Below are positions 1-8,716 of a stretch of DNA of 64,000 nucleotides, in pieces. The stretch is from Acidimicrobiia bacterium (GTDB lineage: Bacteria > Actinomycetota > Acidimicrobiia > Acidimicrobiales > Poriferisodalaceae), in assembly GCA_022820505.1 (NCBI GenBank), contig JAJEFK010000053.1, positions 103,624-167,623 of the forward strand, written 5' to 3'. Every line of letters starts with the position of its first letter. Position 1 is the first letter of the stretch. The notes under the pieces are model-generated. The model saw only the letters and a program-made list of their open reading frames with translations, searched no databases and was not told the DNA's origin. A program made the translations under genes and the position numbers.

Positions 1-1
1 C

Positions 2-187
2 ACGAACGCCGCAGATGCCGCCAACGCCGCTGCCTACCTGATCGAAGCAGTAGGAAAGCGCACCTCAATGACCCCCCACGCCACCGACCCCACCCAGCCA
101 CCTCCCCGCTGGGCCATCAGCCTCATATCCAACAAAGACTCCCTCCCCCCCACTTGGCTCGCCGAGCGACTGGTGAGGCGTGGCTGA
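2..187 (+). CDS. C-terminal end of an unrecognised protein (partial)
   Basis: An open frame enters from the left edge and ends at a TGA at 185-187, giving about 61 residues. It begins with an Ala/Asn-rich helical stretch (AADAANAAAYLIEAVGK) and ends in a Trp-containing basic tail (PTWLAERLVRRG). I do not recognise the family. It lies on the same strand as the amidohydrolase that begins 106 bases later. The long minus-strand frame across this area has no recognisable family and is better explained as a shadow. The start lies outside the window, so its reality rests only on the open frame and plausible composition. Confidence 0.45.
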   Translation, partial: TNAADAANAAAYLIEAVGKRTSMTPHATDPTQPPPRWAISLISNKDSLPPTWLAERLVRRG

Positions 188-293
188 AGTCGTTGCCGAC
201 GGGTGAGCGGGGGCGGTTGCGTGCCAGACTCATCGGGCGGGCTGCCGACTGCACCGAGACCCTGATCCTGAGTTCTGAGCCTGGAGTGCCGAC

Positions 294-1631
294 ATGGCGA
301 TCACGATCCCTGAACCTGATGTCAACAACGTGTGGCGACTGGAGACGCCGGGCAACGAGGGGTGGGTGCGCTCTGCACGGCCGGATGCCGACGACAAGTT
401 CTTCATGTGCTCGGCGGACGGGCATGTGCAGGAGCCGAACACGTTTCTGTACGACCGCATCGACCCGGCGTACCACCACCGGCTGCCGACCATCGCCGTC
501 ACCAAGGCGATGGACGTTCATGGCAAGGGCGCCAAGGGCGACGACGGCAAGGGCGAGGACGCCAAGGGTGAGGGCGCCAAGAATGAGGGCGGTGGCGCGA
601 CCGAGGAGCAGTTCTTCCAGAAGGCCGAAGGCTTCCGCCCGGCCAAGCTCAACTGGACCAAGCCCTTCGAAGGCCACGAGAAGCTGCGCAACCAATCCGG
701 GCGCAGCCCCGAGGCCCGGCTGGCCGATCTGGCGCTGGACGGCTGCGACGCCGAGATCCTGTTTCCGAACAAGGGGCTGAGCATCTGGGCCACGCCCGAT
801 GCCGACTTCAGCCACGCCATGTGCCGGGCCTACAACGAGTGGGCCTGGGAGGAGTTCGCCGACTACAACGACCGGCTGGCCCCGATGGCCTGCATCGCTC
901 CCGCCGCGCTCGACAAGGCCATCGCGGAGATCCAGCGCTGCGCGGCGCTCGGGTTCAAAGGGCTGAGCCTGCCCGCCAAGCCTGTGTTCGGGCCGCCAGA
1001 CGTGGACGACCTCAACTACAACCTGCGCGAGATGGAGCCGCTGTGGGACTGCATCGACGAGGTCGAGCTGCCGGTCACGTTCCACGTCTCGACCGGGCGT
1101 GACCCACGCACCTCACGCAGCCAGGGCGGTGCGGTCATCAACTACGCCGTGCACTCGCTGGCGCCCACGATGGAACCGCTGGTCAACATCTGCGCCTCGG
1201 GCGTTGCAGAGCGGCACCCGAAGCTGCAGTTCGGATCGATCGAGGCCGGTATCGGCTGGGTGCCATGGATGCTGACCGCCATGGACGAGGCCTACCTCAA
1301 GCACCACATGTGGGTGCGGCCCAAGCTCGAGATGCTGCCCAGCGAGTACTTCAAGCGGCAGGGCTTCGCGAGCTTCCAGGAAGATCCCGCGGGGCTGGAT
1401 CTCGCGCGCGAGCACGGCCTGGTCGACAACTTCCTGTGGGCGAACGACTTCCCGCACCACGAGGGCTCATGGCCCTATTCGGCCCAGGCCATCGAGCGCA
1501 CGATGAGCCACCTCGACGACGGCGAGCGAGCCAAGATCCTCGGCCTCAACGCCGCCCGCATCTTCCGGTTCGACATCCCCGAACGCTACCTGCACCATCC
1601 CGACGCCGCCGCCGTTGCCGCCCAAACCTGA
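294..1631 (+). CDS. Amidohydrolase-2 family metal-dependent hydrolase
   Basis: A 445-residue TIM-barrel hydrolase of the amidohydrolase-2 (ACMSD-like) superfamily. Visible motifs are the N-terminal metal site ADGHVQEP (residues 41-48), a central FHVST histidine, GSIEAGIGWVPW, and the late Asp in ANDFPHHEGSWP, which normally binds metal or activates water. The family hydrolyses or decarboxylates small ring compounds; the substrate cannot be read here. The ATG is supported by GGAG 7 bases upstream. Oddity: residues about 77-102 are a Gly/Lys/Asp/Glu/Ala-only insertion between two conserved blocks, which looks like expanded low-complexity DNA (about 522-599). The gene stands alone, convergent with serA. 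Confidence 0.85.
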   Translation: MAITIPEPDVNNVWRLETPGNEGWVRSARPDADDKFFMCSADGHVQEPNTFLYDRIDPAYHHRLPTIAVTKAMDVHGKGAKGDDGKGEDAKGEGAKNEGGGATEEQFFQKAEGFRPAKLNWTKPFEGHEKLRNQSGRSPEARLADLALDGCDAEILFPNKGLSIWATPDADFSHAMCRAYNEWAWEEFADYNDRLAPMACIAPAALDKAIAEIQRCAALGFKGLSLPAKPVFGPPDVDDLNYNLREMEPLWDCIDEVELPVTFHVSTGRDPRTSRSQGGAVINYAVHSLAPTMEPLVNICASGVAERHPKLQFGSIEAGIGWVPWMLTAMDEAYLKHHMWVRPKLEMLPSEYFKRQGFASFQEDPAGLDLAREHGLVDNFLWANDFPHHEGSWPYSAQAIERTMSHLDDGERAKILGLNAARIFRFDIPERYLHHPDAAAVAAQT

Positions 1632-1692
1632 GGCTCAGCAGTCCGCTGTGGTCGGGGCCGTGTGCATCACGGCTGCGCAGCGAGCAACGGCG

Positions 1693-2634
1693 CTAGGCGT
1701 TGACGGCGTAGGGCACGGGGTCGCCTGCTAAGGCCAGGTTGACCTGTTCGGCGATCTGGGCGCCGGCGCGGTCTTGCGCCTCTGAGGTGCTGGCGCCGAG
1801 GTGCGGGGTGGCCACCACATCGGGTCGGCCGAACAGCGGCGACTCGGTCGCCGGCTCGGCTGCGTAGACGTCCACTGCTATGCCGCCGAGCCGGCCGTCG
1901 TCCAATGCAGCGGCTGCCGCCGCCTCGTCGAGAATGCCGCCACGCGCGGTGTTGACGATCAGCGCATGCGGGCGGCACCTGGCCAGATTCTCGGCTCCGA
2001 GCAGCCCTGCGGTCTCCGGCGTGCGGGGCATGTGCAGTGTGATGATGTCCGATCGTTCCAGCAATTCGGGGAACTCCACCATCTCGACGTCGGCGGCTCG
2101 GCCCGATTCTGCGCTCACATAGGGGTCATAGGAGATGAGCTCTACGTCGAACGGGGCGATCCGCTGCGCTACTAAGCGGCCGACTCGCCCGAGGCCCACG
2201 ATGCCGATCGTCTTGCGGTAGATCTCCATGCCGCCCCAGCGACTGCGCTCCCAGCGGCCGTCGGCGAGCGCCTGGTGTGCTTGAGGCACATGGCGCGCCA
2301 GCGCCAGCATGAGCGCCACGGTCATCTCGGCTGCCGACACGACGTTGCTGTACGGCGCATTGCAGACGATCACGCCGCGCTCGGTCGCCGCGGCCACATC
2401 GACGTTGTCGAGCCCTACGCCGGCACGCCCGACGACCACCAGCGAATCGCCCGCTGCGAGGACATCGGCGTCGACCTGGGTGGCCGAGCGGATGACCAGC
2501 GCCTGCGCCCCGGCGACGGCGTCGCGCAGCTCGTCGGGGCTGAGCCCCGTACGGACATCGACGTCGTGGCCGGCCGCGCGCAGCAGCTCGAGGCCGGCAT
2601 CGGCCAACGTCTCGGCAACCAAGACCCGTGCCAC
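1693..2634 (-). CDS. serA: D-3-phosphoglycerate dehydrogenase-like (short form)
   Basis: D-isomer-specific 2-hydroxyacid dehydrogenase of 313 residues. It shows the NAD-binding GLGRVGRLVAQR motif, the NTARGGILDE block, the catalytic-region DVYAAEP, and the His in TPHLGAST. It lacks the C-terminal ACT/regulatory domain of long SerA, so serine feedback through that domain is not expected. The GTG start at 2634 lies 1 base after the aminotransferase stop, indicating tight coupling; a longer upstream reading only overlaps that gene. Assignment to SerA rather than another 2-hydroxyacid dehydrogenase rests on the neighbouring aminotransferase and divergent serC, which together give the phosphorylated serine route. 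Confidence 0.82.
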   Translation of the reverse strand: MARVLVAETLADAGLELLRAAGHDVDVRTGLSPDELRDAVAGAQALVIRSATQVDADVLAAGDSLVVVGRAGVGLDNVDVAAATERGVIVCNAPYSNVVSAAEMTVALMLALARHVPQAHQALADGRWERSRWGGMEIYRKTIGIVGLGRVGRLVAQRIAPFDVELISYDPYVSAESGRAADVEMVEFPELLERSDIITLHMPRTPETAGLLGAENLARCRPHALIVNTARGGILDEAAAAAALDDGRLGGIAVDVYAAEPATESPLFGRPDVVATPHLGASTSEAQDRAGAQIAEQVNLALAGDPVPYAVNA

Positions 2635-2635
2635 G

Positions 2636-3829
2636 TCACCCGACCAGGTCTGCGATGCGACTGATGCCTTCGCCAAGGTCGTCGAGCCCGAGAGCGAACG
2701 AGAAGCGCGCGTAGCCGGGGGCGCCGAAGGCCTCGCCGGGCACGAAGGCCACCTTCGCGTGCTCGAGCACGGCCGCGGCCAACTCGAGCGTGGTCGTGGC
2801 TTCCGTGCCGCCGTAGCTGCGCCCCAGCAGCCCTTCCATGTTCGGGAATGCGTAGAACGCGCCCTCGGGCTCGGGGCAGTCCACGCCGTCAATCGAGTTG
2901 AGCATCTCGGTGATGCGCTGGCGCCGCGTATCGAACGCCGAGCGCATCATCGCGACCGCCTCGAGATCTCCCGAGACCGCAGCAAGGGCAGCGGCTTGAG
3001 CCACGTTGCAGACGTTGGATGTGGCGTGGCTCTGCAGGTTGGTGGCCGCAGCGATCACGTCTGCCGGCCCAGCCATCCACCCGACCCGCCAGCCCGTCAT
3101 GGCGTAGGTCTTGGCCACGCCGTTCAGCACGACACAGCGGTCGGCGATCTCGGGCACCAGCACGGGAAGCGAGTAGTGCTCGGCATCGCCGTAGGTCAGG
3201 TGCTCGTAGATCTCGTCGGTGATCACCCACAATCCGTTCTCGACGGCCCACTGGCCGATCGCCACGATCTCGTCGTGCGGGTAGACGGCACCGGTCGGGT
3301 TCGACGGCGACACGAACAGCACAGCCTTGGTGCGCTCGGTGCGCGCCGCTTCGAGCTGTTCGACGCTGACCCGGAAGCCCGACTCAATGCCGGCGAACAC
3401 GTCCACCGGGACGCCTCCGAACACACGGATCGCCTCGGGATACGTCGTCCAGTAGGGCGCAGGCAGCAGCACCTCGTCGCCGGGGTCCACCAGCGCAGCC
3501 ATGGTGTTGTAGACGGCCTGCTTGCCGCCGTTGGTGACCAGGAACTGGCTGGCATCCCAGTCGAGACCGCTGTCCCGCTTGGTCTTGGCTGCCAGGGCGG
3601 CTTTCAGCGCGGGCTGCCCCCCGGCGGGCGAATAGCGGTGATTGGCAGCGTCGCGACACGCAGCTATTGCTGCGTCCACGATGTGCTCGGGGGTCGGGAA
3701 GTCGGGCTCGCCGGCGCCGAAGCCGATCACGTTCTCCCCCGCCGCCCGCAGCGCCTTGGCCTTGGCATCCACCGCCAGGGTTGCCGACGGCGCGATGCCC
3801 GCCAGCGCTCTCGAAACTCGATTGCTCAT
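2636..3829 (-). CDS. Class I PLP aminotransferase (aspartate aminotransferase-like)
   Basis: A 397-residue fold-type I aminotransferase. Visible blocks are [15 protein letters not shown], the [10 protein letters not shown] cofactor loop, [21 protein letters not shown], the PLP-lysine region [15 protein letters not shown] and the C-terminal YARFSFAL. This pattern fits bacterial aspartate aminotransferases of subgroup I-gamma. The start at 3829 is chosen because GGGAG lies about 9 bases upstream and homology begins there ([14 protein letters not shown]). It is the first gene of an operon with serA. The amino-donor preference is not determined by the sequence; glutamate/aspartate-oxaloacetate exchange is the usual role. 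Confidence 0.88.
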   Translation of the reverse strand: MSNRVSRALAGIAPSATLAVDAKAKALRAAGENVIGFGAGEPDFPTPEHIVDAAIAACRDAANHRYSPAGGQPALKAALAAKTKRDSGLDWDASQFLVTNGGKQAVYNTMAALVDPGDEVLLPAPYWTTYPEAIRVFGGVPVDVFAGIESGFRVSVEQLEAARTERTKAVLFVSPSNPTGAVYPHDEIVAIGQWAVENGLWVITDEIYEHLTYGDAEHYSLPVLVPEIADRCVVLNGVAKTYAMTGWRVGWMAGPADVIAAATNLQSHATSNVCNVAQAAALAAVSGDLEAVAMMRSAFDTRRQRITEMLNSIDGVDCPEPEGAFYAFPNMEGLLGRSYGGTEATTTLELAAAVLEHAKVAFVPGEAFGAPGYARFSFALGLDDLGEGISRIADLVG

Positions 3830-3966
3830 TGGGCGTCTCCCGTCTGCTCGACGCGCTGCCGCGAACGCCCGACAGTCTCGCCGCCAAGTCACGTTGCGCC
3901 ACCATGGGCAACTTGTTGCGAAAATGTGGTTGTCGGCAGCACGGCCGGGCGCAATAGTGGCAGCCA

Positions 3967-5115
3967 ATGGCTGGCACTCCCCCATCGATTTCGATTCCCG
4001 CAGAACTGCGGCCTGCCGACGGGCGTTTCGGCTCCGGCCCGTCCAAGGTTCGGCCCGAGGCCGTCAAGGCGCTCGAAGCCCGTGCGCTCGACTACTTGGG
4101 CACGTCGCACCGTCGCACCGGCGTGCGCTCAGTGGTCGGCCGACTGCGGACAGCGATGACCGAACTGTTCGGGCTCGGCGACGGCTGGGAGGTGGTGCTG
4201 GGCAACGGCGGCAGCACCGGCTTCTGGGACGCGGCGGCCTTCTCGCTGATCGAGCGACGGGCACAGCACCTGACCTTCGGCGAGTTCTCCGAGAAGTTCT
4301 CGGCCGTCACGGCTGCTGCCCCGCACCTGGAGGATCCGGTGGTCATCACAGCGCCGTACGGCAGCCACCCCGTGCCCGAGGCGGCAGACGCCGCCGAGGT
4401 CGACGTGTACGCGCTGACGCACAACGAGACGTCGACCGGCGTGGCGATGCCGCTGACGCAGCCGCAACTGGGCCCTTGCCGGCAAGGCGTGCCGCCAGCG
4501 CTCATCATGGTCGACGCCACCTCGGCGGCCGGAGCGATGACGTGGGATCCCCGCGATGTCGACTGCTACTACTTCGCCCCGCAGAAGGCGTTTGCGGCAG
4601 ATGGCGGGCTGTTCATCGCGCTGTGCTCGCCGGCAGCCATTGAGCGGATCGAGCGGATCGATACTTCGGGTCGCTACAAGCCCGCCACGCTCGATTTGGC
4701 AATCGCCGTCCGCAATTCTCGCCAGGATCAGACCTACAACACCCCGGCGCTTGCCACGATCCTGCTGACGCTCGAGACGGCAGAATGGATGCTCGACGGC
4801 GGCGGACTCGGCTGGGCTGCGTCCCGTTCGGCAGCATCCAGCGGTGCCGTGTACGGCTGGGCGGCGCAACGCGACTTCGCCTCGCCGTTCGTTGGAGATG
4901 AGGCCATGCGCTCCCCCGTCGTTTGCACTATCGACTTCGAGGGCGTCAGCGCAGACGACATCGCGGCGGCACTGCGCGCCAACGACATCGTCGATACCGA
5001 GGGCTACCGCAAGCTGGGCCGAAACCAGCTGCGCATCGCGGCATTCCCTGCAATCGATCCGGCCGATGCCGAAGCGCTCACTGCATGCATCGACTACATC
5101 GTCGAGCAGCTCTAG
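3967..5115 (+). CDS. serC: Phosphoserine aminotransferase
   Basis: A 382-residue actinobacterial-type phosphoserine transaminase, which converts 3-phosphohydroxypyruvate plus glutamate to O-phosphoserine. It shows [14 protein letters not shown] near the N-terminus, [31 protein letters not shown] and the PLP-lysine segment [14 protein letters not shown]. It is divergent from the aminotransferase-serA pair across 137 bases, so three serine-route enzymes share one intergenic region. There is no clear Shine-Dalgarno sequence. A weak TTGTCG (about 3930) followed by an A/T-containing block near 3952 could be its promoter. Confidence 0.93.
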   Translation: MAGTPPSISIPAELRPADGRFGSGPSKVRPEAVKALEARALDYLGTSHRRTGVRSVVGRLRTAMTELFGLGDGWEVVLGNGGSTGFWDAAAFSLIERRAQHLTFGEFSEKFSAVTAAAPHLEDPVVITAPYGSHPVPEAADAAEVDVYALTHNETSTGVAMPLTQPQLGPCRQGVPPALIMVDATSAAGAMTWDPRDVDCYYFAPQKAFAADGGLFIALCSPAAIERIERIDTSGRYKPATLDLAIAVRNSRQDQTYNTPALATILLTLETAEWMLDGGGLGWAASRSAASSGAVYGWAAQRDFASPFVGDEAMRSPVVCTIDFEGVSADDIAAALRANDIVDTEGYRKLGRNQLRIAAFPAIDPADAEALTACIDYIVEQL

Positions 5116-5143
5116 CGCCGCATCGACCGACGGCCGGCGCGCC

Positions 5144-5689
5144 TCACGTCTTGATCACCAGCGTGCCCGCCGCCTTGTCATGCCAGCCCCGGTAGAACGG
5201 TTCATGACCGATGGTCAGCACGCACAGCAGGAAGAAGAGAGCGCCTGGGATCTGGACATAGGGCACGGCGAGGGGCAGTATCAGCACAGCCCAGCGGCCA
5301 AGCGACTTGCGCCAGCCAGGTACTCCGCCTGAAGCGACATCCACGACCCTGATCCTGAGAATTCGCTTGCCGAGCGTTTGGCCCCAAACGGCCGTAGGCA
5401 CGACCTCGTAGACGACGTCCACCAGCGCCGTCAGCAGAAACGCTCCGAACGCAGCCAGTACCAGCGCTCCGAGCGTCGTGATGTTCGTGCCCTCATCGAC
5501 GACAAGGGCGTCCCGACCTCGGATGAATGCCCAGATGCCCGCCGGAGCCGTGACAATCACCGCGTCGAGAGTGCGGGCGCCGAGGCGCTCGACTGGCCGG
5601 GCCAACTGAACGGTCTGGCCCGATGCGAGCCGAGCCCAGCCGGACTGCCACTCGTCGCCTGAAACACGCAGCCGGTCGGAGTCGGTCAT
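5144..5689 (-). CDS. RDD family membrane protein (copy 1)
   Basis: A 181-residue integral membrane protein with the RDD-domain signature: ARTLDAVI at the first transmembrane helix, WGQTLGKRILRIRVVD between helices, and a closing WHDKAAGTLVIKT. About three membrane segments are visible (near residues 40-55, 75-100 and 135-160). RDD proteins have been linked to ion transport or membrane stress, but no reaction can be assigned. It lies 44 bases downstream of a second RDD gene with nearly the same ending (WHDKSAGTLVVRT), so the pair is a tandem duplication. Confidence 0.85.
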   Translation of the reverse strand: MTDSDRLRVSGDEWQSGWARLASGQTVQLARPVERLGARTLDAVIVTAPAGIWAFIRGRDALVVDEGTNITTLGALVLAAFGAFLLTALVDVVYEVVPTAVWGQTLGKRILRIRVVDVASGGVPGWRKSLGRWAVLILPLAVPYVQIPGALFFLLCVLTIGHEPFYRGWHDKAAGTLVIKT

Positions 5690-5733
5690 TCAGCGTTCTC
5701 GTCCTCGTCGACCCGGCCGGACGGGCGGCTTGC

Positions 5734-6252
5734 TCAGGTGCGTACGACGAGGGTGCCGGCCGACTTGTCGTGCCATCCCTGGTAGACGCGGTCCCACGTG
5801 AGGCTGAGATAGCACAGCATGGAAACCAGCCCACCGATGAACGGGATCAGAAAGACCAGACCCGGTATCGCCCACCTGCCGAGTGCCTTGCCCCAGCCGG
5901 GCACGCCGCCGTGCGTGGCGTGAATCACCTTGATGCCGGTCATCCGCTTGCCGAGCGTCTGACCCCAGATGGCGACCTGCACGACCTCGTACACGAGCCA
6001 GATGGCCAAGAAGATCAGCATCGTGCCGAAAAACCCGCCCGTCGACAGATCCGTGTCATCAGAGTCAACCGACCCGGCCACAATGACCAGCACGATCACG
6101 AAGTTGATGATGGAGGCGATGATGATGTCGAGGATCCGACCTCCGAAGCGTGCTCCCGGCCGGGCCAACTCGACGGTCTCTCCGGATCCGAGTTCGGCCC
6201 AGCCTGTGCGTTGACCTCCGTCTGACATGGGTGGTTCGCTGAAATCGCTCAA
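5734..6252 (-). CDS. RDD family membrane protein (copy 2)
   Basis: A 172-residue RDD-domain protein, paralogous to its downstream neighbour: GGRILDII in the first helix, WGQTLGKRMTGIKVI, and a closing WHDKSAGTLVVRT. I place the start at TTG 6252 because GGAGG lies 6 bases upstream, whereas the alternative ATG at 6228 has no ribosome binding site. It differs from copy 1 by an acidic loop (GSVDSDDTD) between the first two helices. Function is unknown; membrane location is inferred from hydrophobicity. Confidence 0.83.
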   Translation of the reverse strand: MSDFSEPPMSDGGQRTGWAELGSGETVELARPGARFGGRILDIIIASIINFVIVLVIVAGSVDSDDTDLSTGGFFGTMLIFLAIWLVYEVVQVAIWGQTLGKRMTGIKVIHATHGGVPGWGKALGRWAIPGLVFLIPFIGGLVSMLCYLSLTWDRVYQGWHDKSAGTLVVRT

Positions 6253-6294
6253 GGGTCGCCTCCGCAGTAATCGTGGCCGGCCGGTCCGCGCATG

Positions 6295-6918
6295 CTAATT
6301 CTGCGCGGGGTCGTCGGGATAGTGGGCTAGCAGCCGAGCGGGCGGTGACTGGCGCGCCAGCACGTCGTACCAGAGCGTGGTGGCATCGGCAGTCAGGTCG
6401 CCGGGCATCGAGTCGAACACCCACCAGCAGCCCGACTGCAGTTCGCCTCGCAACTGGCCGGGCCCCCACCCCGCGTGCCCGCCATAGATGCGCACGGCGA
6501 CGACTGCAGCATCCAGTTCGGCTGGATCGGCGGTGAGGTCGACCAGCCCGACGACCCCATTGACGGTGCGCCACACGCCGCCGGCCTCGGACGACTCGGC
6601 GCCCGAGCCTTCGGGCGCCAGTGCTTCGCCGGCCGCGGGATCCATCGTTGCACCGAGCGCCAGCAGACCCTGCGGCTCCACCGGCCCGCCGAGCCCGACG
6701 GCCGCCTCCTCGGCGAAACGTGATGCCCAGCGCGGAACCGCGGCGACGCACGAGATATCCGACACCCGGTTGATGACCACGCCCAGCGTGCCCGCCTCCT
6801 GATGTTCGATCACGAACACCACCGTGCGATCGAAGTTGGGATCCACCAAGCGTGGCGTCGCCACGAGCAGGTCACCCGCAGCGGGCACCCGCACCGGCGT
6901 CACGACAACCTCGACCAC
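6295..6918 (-). CDS. yqgE: YqgE/AlgH (UPF0301) family protein
   Basis: A 207-residue protein of the YqgE/AlgH family. It opens with the family pattern of an N-terminal GDLLVATPRLVDPNFDRTVV followed by HQEAGTLGVVINR, then GGPVEPQGLLAL and, near the end, YGGHAGWGPGQLRGEL. The biochemical role is not established; AlgH affects alginate regulation in Pseudomonas. An Ala/Glu/Gly-rich insertion is visible around residues 95-112. The GTG start at 6918 is the first in frame. The gene lies 79 bases downstream of ilvC on the same strand and could receive read-through from the ilv operon. Confidence 0.88.
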   Translation of the reverse strand: MVEVVVTPVRVPAAGDLLVATPRLVDPNFDRTVVFVIEHQEAGTLGVVINRVSDISCVAAVPRWASRFAEEAAVGLGGPVEPQGLLALGATMDPAAGEALAPEGSGAESSEAGGVWRTVNGVVGLVDLTADPAELDAAVVAVRIYGGHAGWGPGQLRGELQSGCWWVFDSMPGDLTADATTLWYDVLARQSPPARLLAHYPDDPAQN

Positions 6919-6997
6919 GCCCCGATTCTGCCACCGCGCTGCAACGTCTCAGGCGCCCCGAACTAGGCGCGCCGCCTCGCGCGAAATGCTCAGAGGC

Positions 6998-8035
6998 TCA
7001 GGAGACAGCGCCGCCCGAGGCCGCGGTGACATCCTGGCGGCCCGCGGTGATCCACGGCATCATCGCCCGCAGCTCCGCACCGACCTGCTCGATGGGGTGC
7101 TGCTTGCCTTCCTCGACCATCCGGCGGTAGTTGGGCAGCCCGTTGCGGTTCTCGTCGATCCACTCCCGGGCGAAGCTGCCGTCCTGGATCTCCGCCAAGA
7201 TGCGCTTCATCTCTGCCCGGGTCTCGTCGGTGATGATGCGTGCGCCACGAGTCATGTCGCCGTACTCGGCCGTGGTCGAGATGGAGTAGCGCATGCCCGA
7301 GATGCCCGCCTCGTAGATGAAGTCGACGATCAGCTTCACCTCGTGCAGCGTCTCGAAGTAGGCCGACTCGGGCTGGTAGCCGGCCTCCACCAGCGTCTCG
7401 TAACCGGCCCGGATCAGCTCGGTGAGGCCGCCGCAGAGCACCACCTGCTCGCCGAACAGGTCGGTCTCGGTCTCCTCGGCGAACGTGGTGGTCAGCACGC
7501 CGCCCCGTGTGCCGCCGATGCCCTTGGCATAGGCCAGCGCGTCGGCCAGCGCACGCCCGCTGGCGTCCTGGTGAATCGCCACGAGCGCCGGAACGCCGCC
7601 GCCCTCCACGTAGGTGCGCCGGACGTTGTGGCCCGGCCCCTTGGGGGCGATCATCCACACATCGACCTCGTCGGGCGGGCTGATCTGGCCGAAGTGAATG
7701 TTGAAGCCGTGCGAGAAGGCGATCGCGTTGCCCGGCTGCAGGTTCGGCGCGATCGACTCGTCGTAGATGGCGGCCTGATCGGTGTCGGGCAGCGCCATCA
7801 TGATGATGTCGGCCTCGGCGGCAGCGCCTGCGACGTCGGCCACGCGCAGGCCCTCGGCCTCGGCCTTGGCACGGGAAGACGAGCCTTCCCGCAGCCCCAC
7901 GACGACGTCCACGCCGCTGTCGCGCAAGTTCAGGGCGTGAGCGTGGCCCTGGGAGCCATAGCCCATGACCGCCACCGTGCGGCCAGCGAGCTGGCTGAGG
8001 TCTGCGTCTTCTTCGTAATAGATGGTCGCGGGCAT
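6998..8035 (-). CDS. ilvC: Ketol-acid reductoisomerase (NADP+)
   Basis: A 345-residue class I enzyme for the second step of Val/Leu/Ile synthesis (isomerisation plus NADPH reduction of acetolactate or acetohydroxybutyrate). It shows the Rossmann motif [34 protein letters not shown], the metal-binding [11 protein letters not shown] and the C-terminal-domain [14 protein letters not shown]. Length matches the short class. GAGAGGAA upstream supports the ATG. It is the third gene of ilvB-ilvN-ilvC, 46 bases after ilvN, and so lies under the leader attenuator at 10479-10642. Confidence 0.97.
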   Translation of the reverse strand: MPATIYYEEDADLSQLAGRTVAVMGYGSQGHAHALNLRDSGVDVVVGLREGSSSRAKAEAEGLRVADVAGAAAEADIIMMALPDTDQAAIYDESIAPNLQPGNAIAFSHGFNIHFGQISPPDEVDVWMIAPKGPGHNVRRTYVEGGGVPALVAIHQDASGRALADALAYAKGIGGTRGGVLTTTFAEETETDLFGEQVVLCGGLTELIRAGYETLVEAGYQPESAYFETLHEVKLIVDFIYEAGISGMRYSISTTAEYGDMTRGARIITDETRAEMKRILAEIQDGSFAREWIDENRNGLPNYRRMVEEGKQHPIEQVGAELRAMMPWITAGRQDVTAASGGAVS

Positions 8036-8081
8036 TCGCGTCGTTCCTCTCCGGGTCAGCGTTGGCGGCAGTCTGCCAGTC

Positions 8082-8666
8082 TCAGGCGGTCATGCCGACG
8101 GCGGGCTCATCGGCGTCGAGCGCCCGCAGTGCGATGCGGCCCGTGCGCTGCAGCACGTGCAGGCCGAACGGGCGCAGTTGGCGCTCGCACCGGTCGAGCC
8201 GGTCCGGATGGGCGCTCACGCTCACAATCGCCTCGCCGTCGGCGTGATCGAGCACTTCCCCGCCGTACTCCGAGATCACATCGGTGACGGCTTCGAGGTC
8301 GGCGGCGCCGACGCGGGCCAGCATCAGCTCCCGTTCGAGCGAATCGGACGGGTGCAGCTCGCTGATGTTGATCACGTTGACGAGCTTGTCGAGCTGCTTC
8401 GCGATCTGGTTGACGTCGGTGTTGTGGACATCCACGACGATCGTGATGCGGCTGTAGGAGGGATCGGCCGTCGGGGCCACTGCCAGCGAGAAGATGTTGA
8501 AGCCGCGCCGGCTGAACAGCCCGGCGATCCTCGCGAGAACGCCGAACTTGTTCTCCACGATGGCCGCGAAGATGTGCAGGTCGGGTTCCTGCGGCAGGCT
8601 CACCACCGCGGATTCCTCAGGGGACAGGTTCGTGCCCGGCGCGCCGCTCACGACGGCCTGCCGCAT
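8082..8666 (-). CDS. ilvN: Acetolactate synthase, regulatory (small) subunit
   Basis: A 194-residue IlvN/IlvH protein. The N-terminal ACT domain reads [25 protein letters not shown], which normally binds valine for feedback inhibition, and is followed by the second ALS_ss-type domain (LMLARVGA to [11 protein letters not shown]). The first about 25 residues are not conserved, so the true start could be further in. The ATG at 8666 lies inside a triplicated about 30-bp unit that also contains the ilvB stop. The gene sits between ilvB and ilvC in the operon. Confidence 0.95.
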   Translation of the reverse strand: MRQAVVSGAPGTNLSPEESAVVSLPQEPDLHIFAAIVENKFGVLARIAGLFSRRGFNIFSLAVAPTADPSYSRITIVVDVHNTDVNQIAKQLDKLVNVINISELHPSDSLERELMLARVGAADLEAVTDVISEYGGEVLDHADGEAIVSVSAHPDRLDRCERQLRPFGLHVLQRTGRIALRALDADEPAVGMTA

Positions 8667-8716
8667 TGCGCGCCGCTCATGACGGCACTACTGCATTGCG
8701 CGCCGCTCACGACGGC
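8642..8716 (-). repeat. Triplicated stop/start unit at the ilvB-ilvN junction
   Basis: A CGCCGCTCAYGACGGC core (plus-strand reading) occurs at 8642, 8671 and 8701, spacing 29 and 30 bases, with GCATTG linking the units. On the coding strand each unit reads TGAGCGGCGCG, and two of the units continue to CAATG. The first unit met by the ribosome carries the ilvB TGA (8709-8707) and the last lies just inside ilvN, whose ATG is at 8666. The middle unit gives ATG-CAG-TAG and a ten-codon frame, [10 protein letters not shown], from 8680. This appears to be a local tandem duplication of the intercistronic boundary and may affect translational coupling. Confidence 0.75.

Noticed and set aside
1693..2634. 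Calling the short SerA truncated or a pseudogene
   Set aside because: All catalytic and NAD motifs are present and short SerA forms without ACT domains are well known; the start and stop are clean.
2309..4159. A 616-residue plus-strand frame across serA and the aminotransferase
   Set aside because: Composition is His/Gly/Arg-rich with no family blocks, and it lies over two clear PLP/NAD enzymes on the other strand.
8642..8716. Tandem units here as a CRISPR-like array
   Set aside because: Only three units of about 30 bases with no unique spacers, lying across a gene junction; no cas genes in the window.
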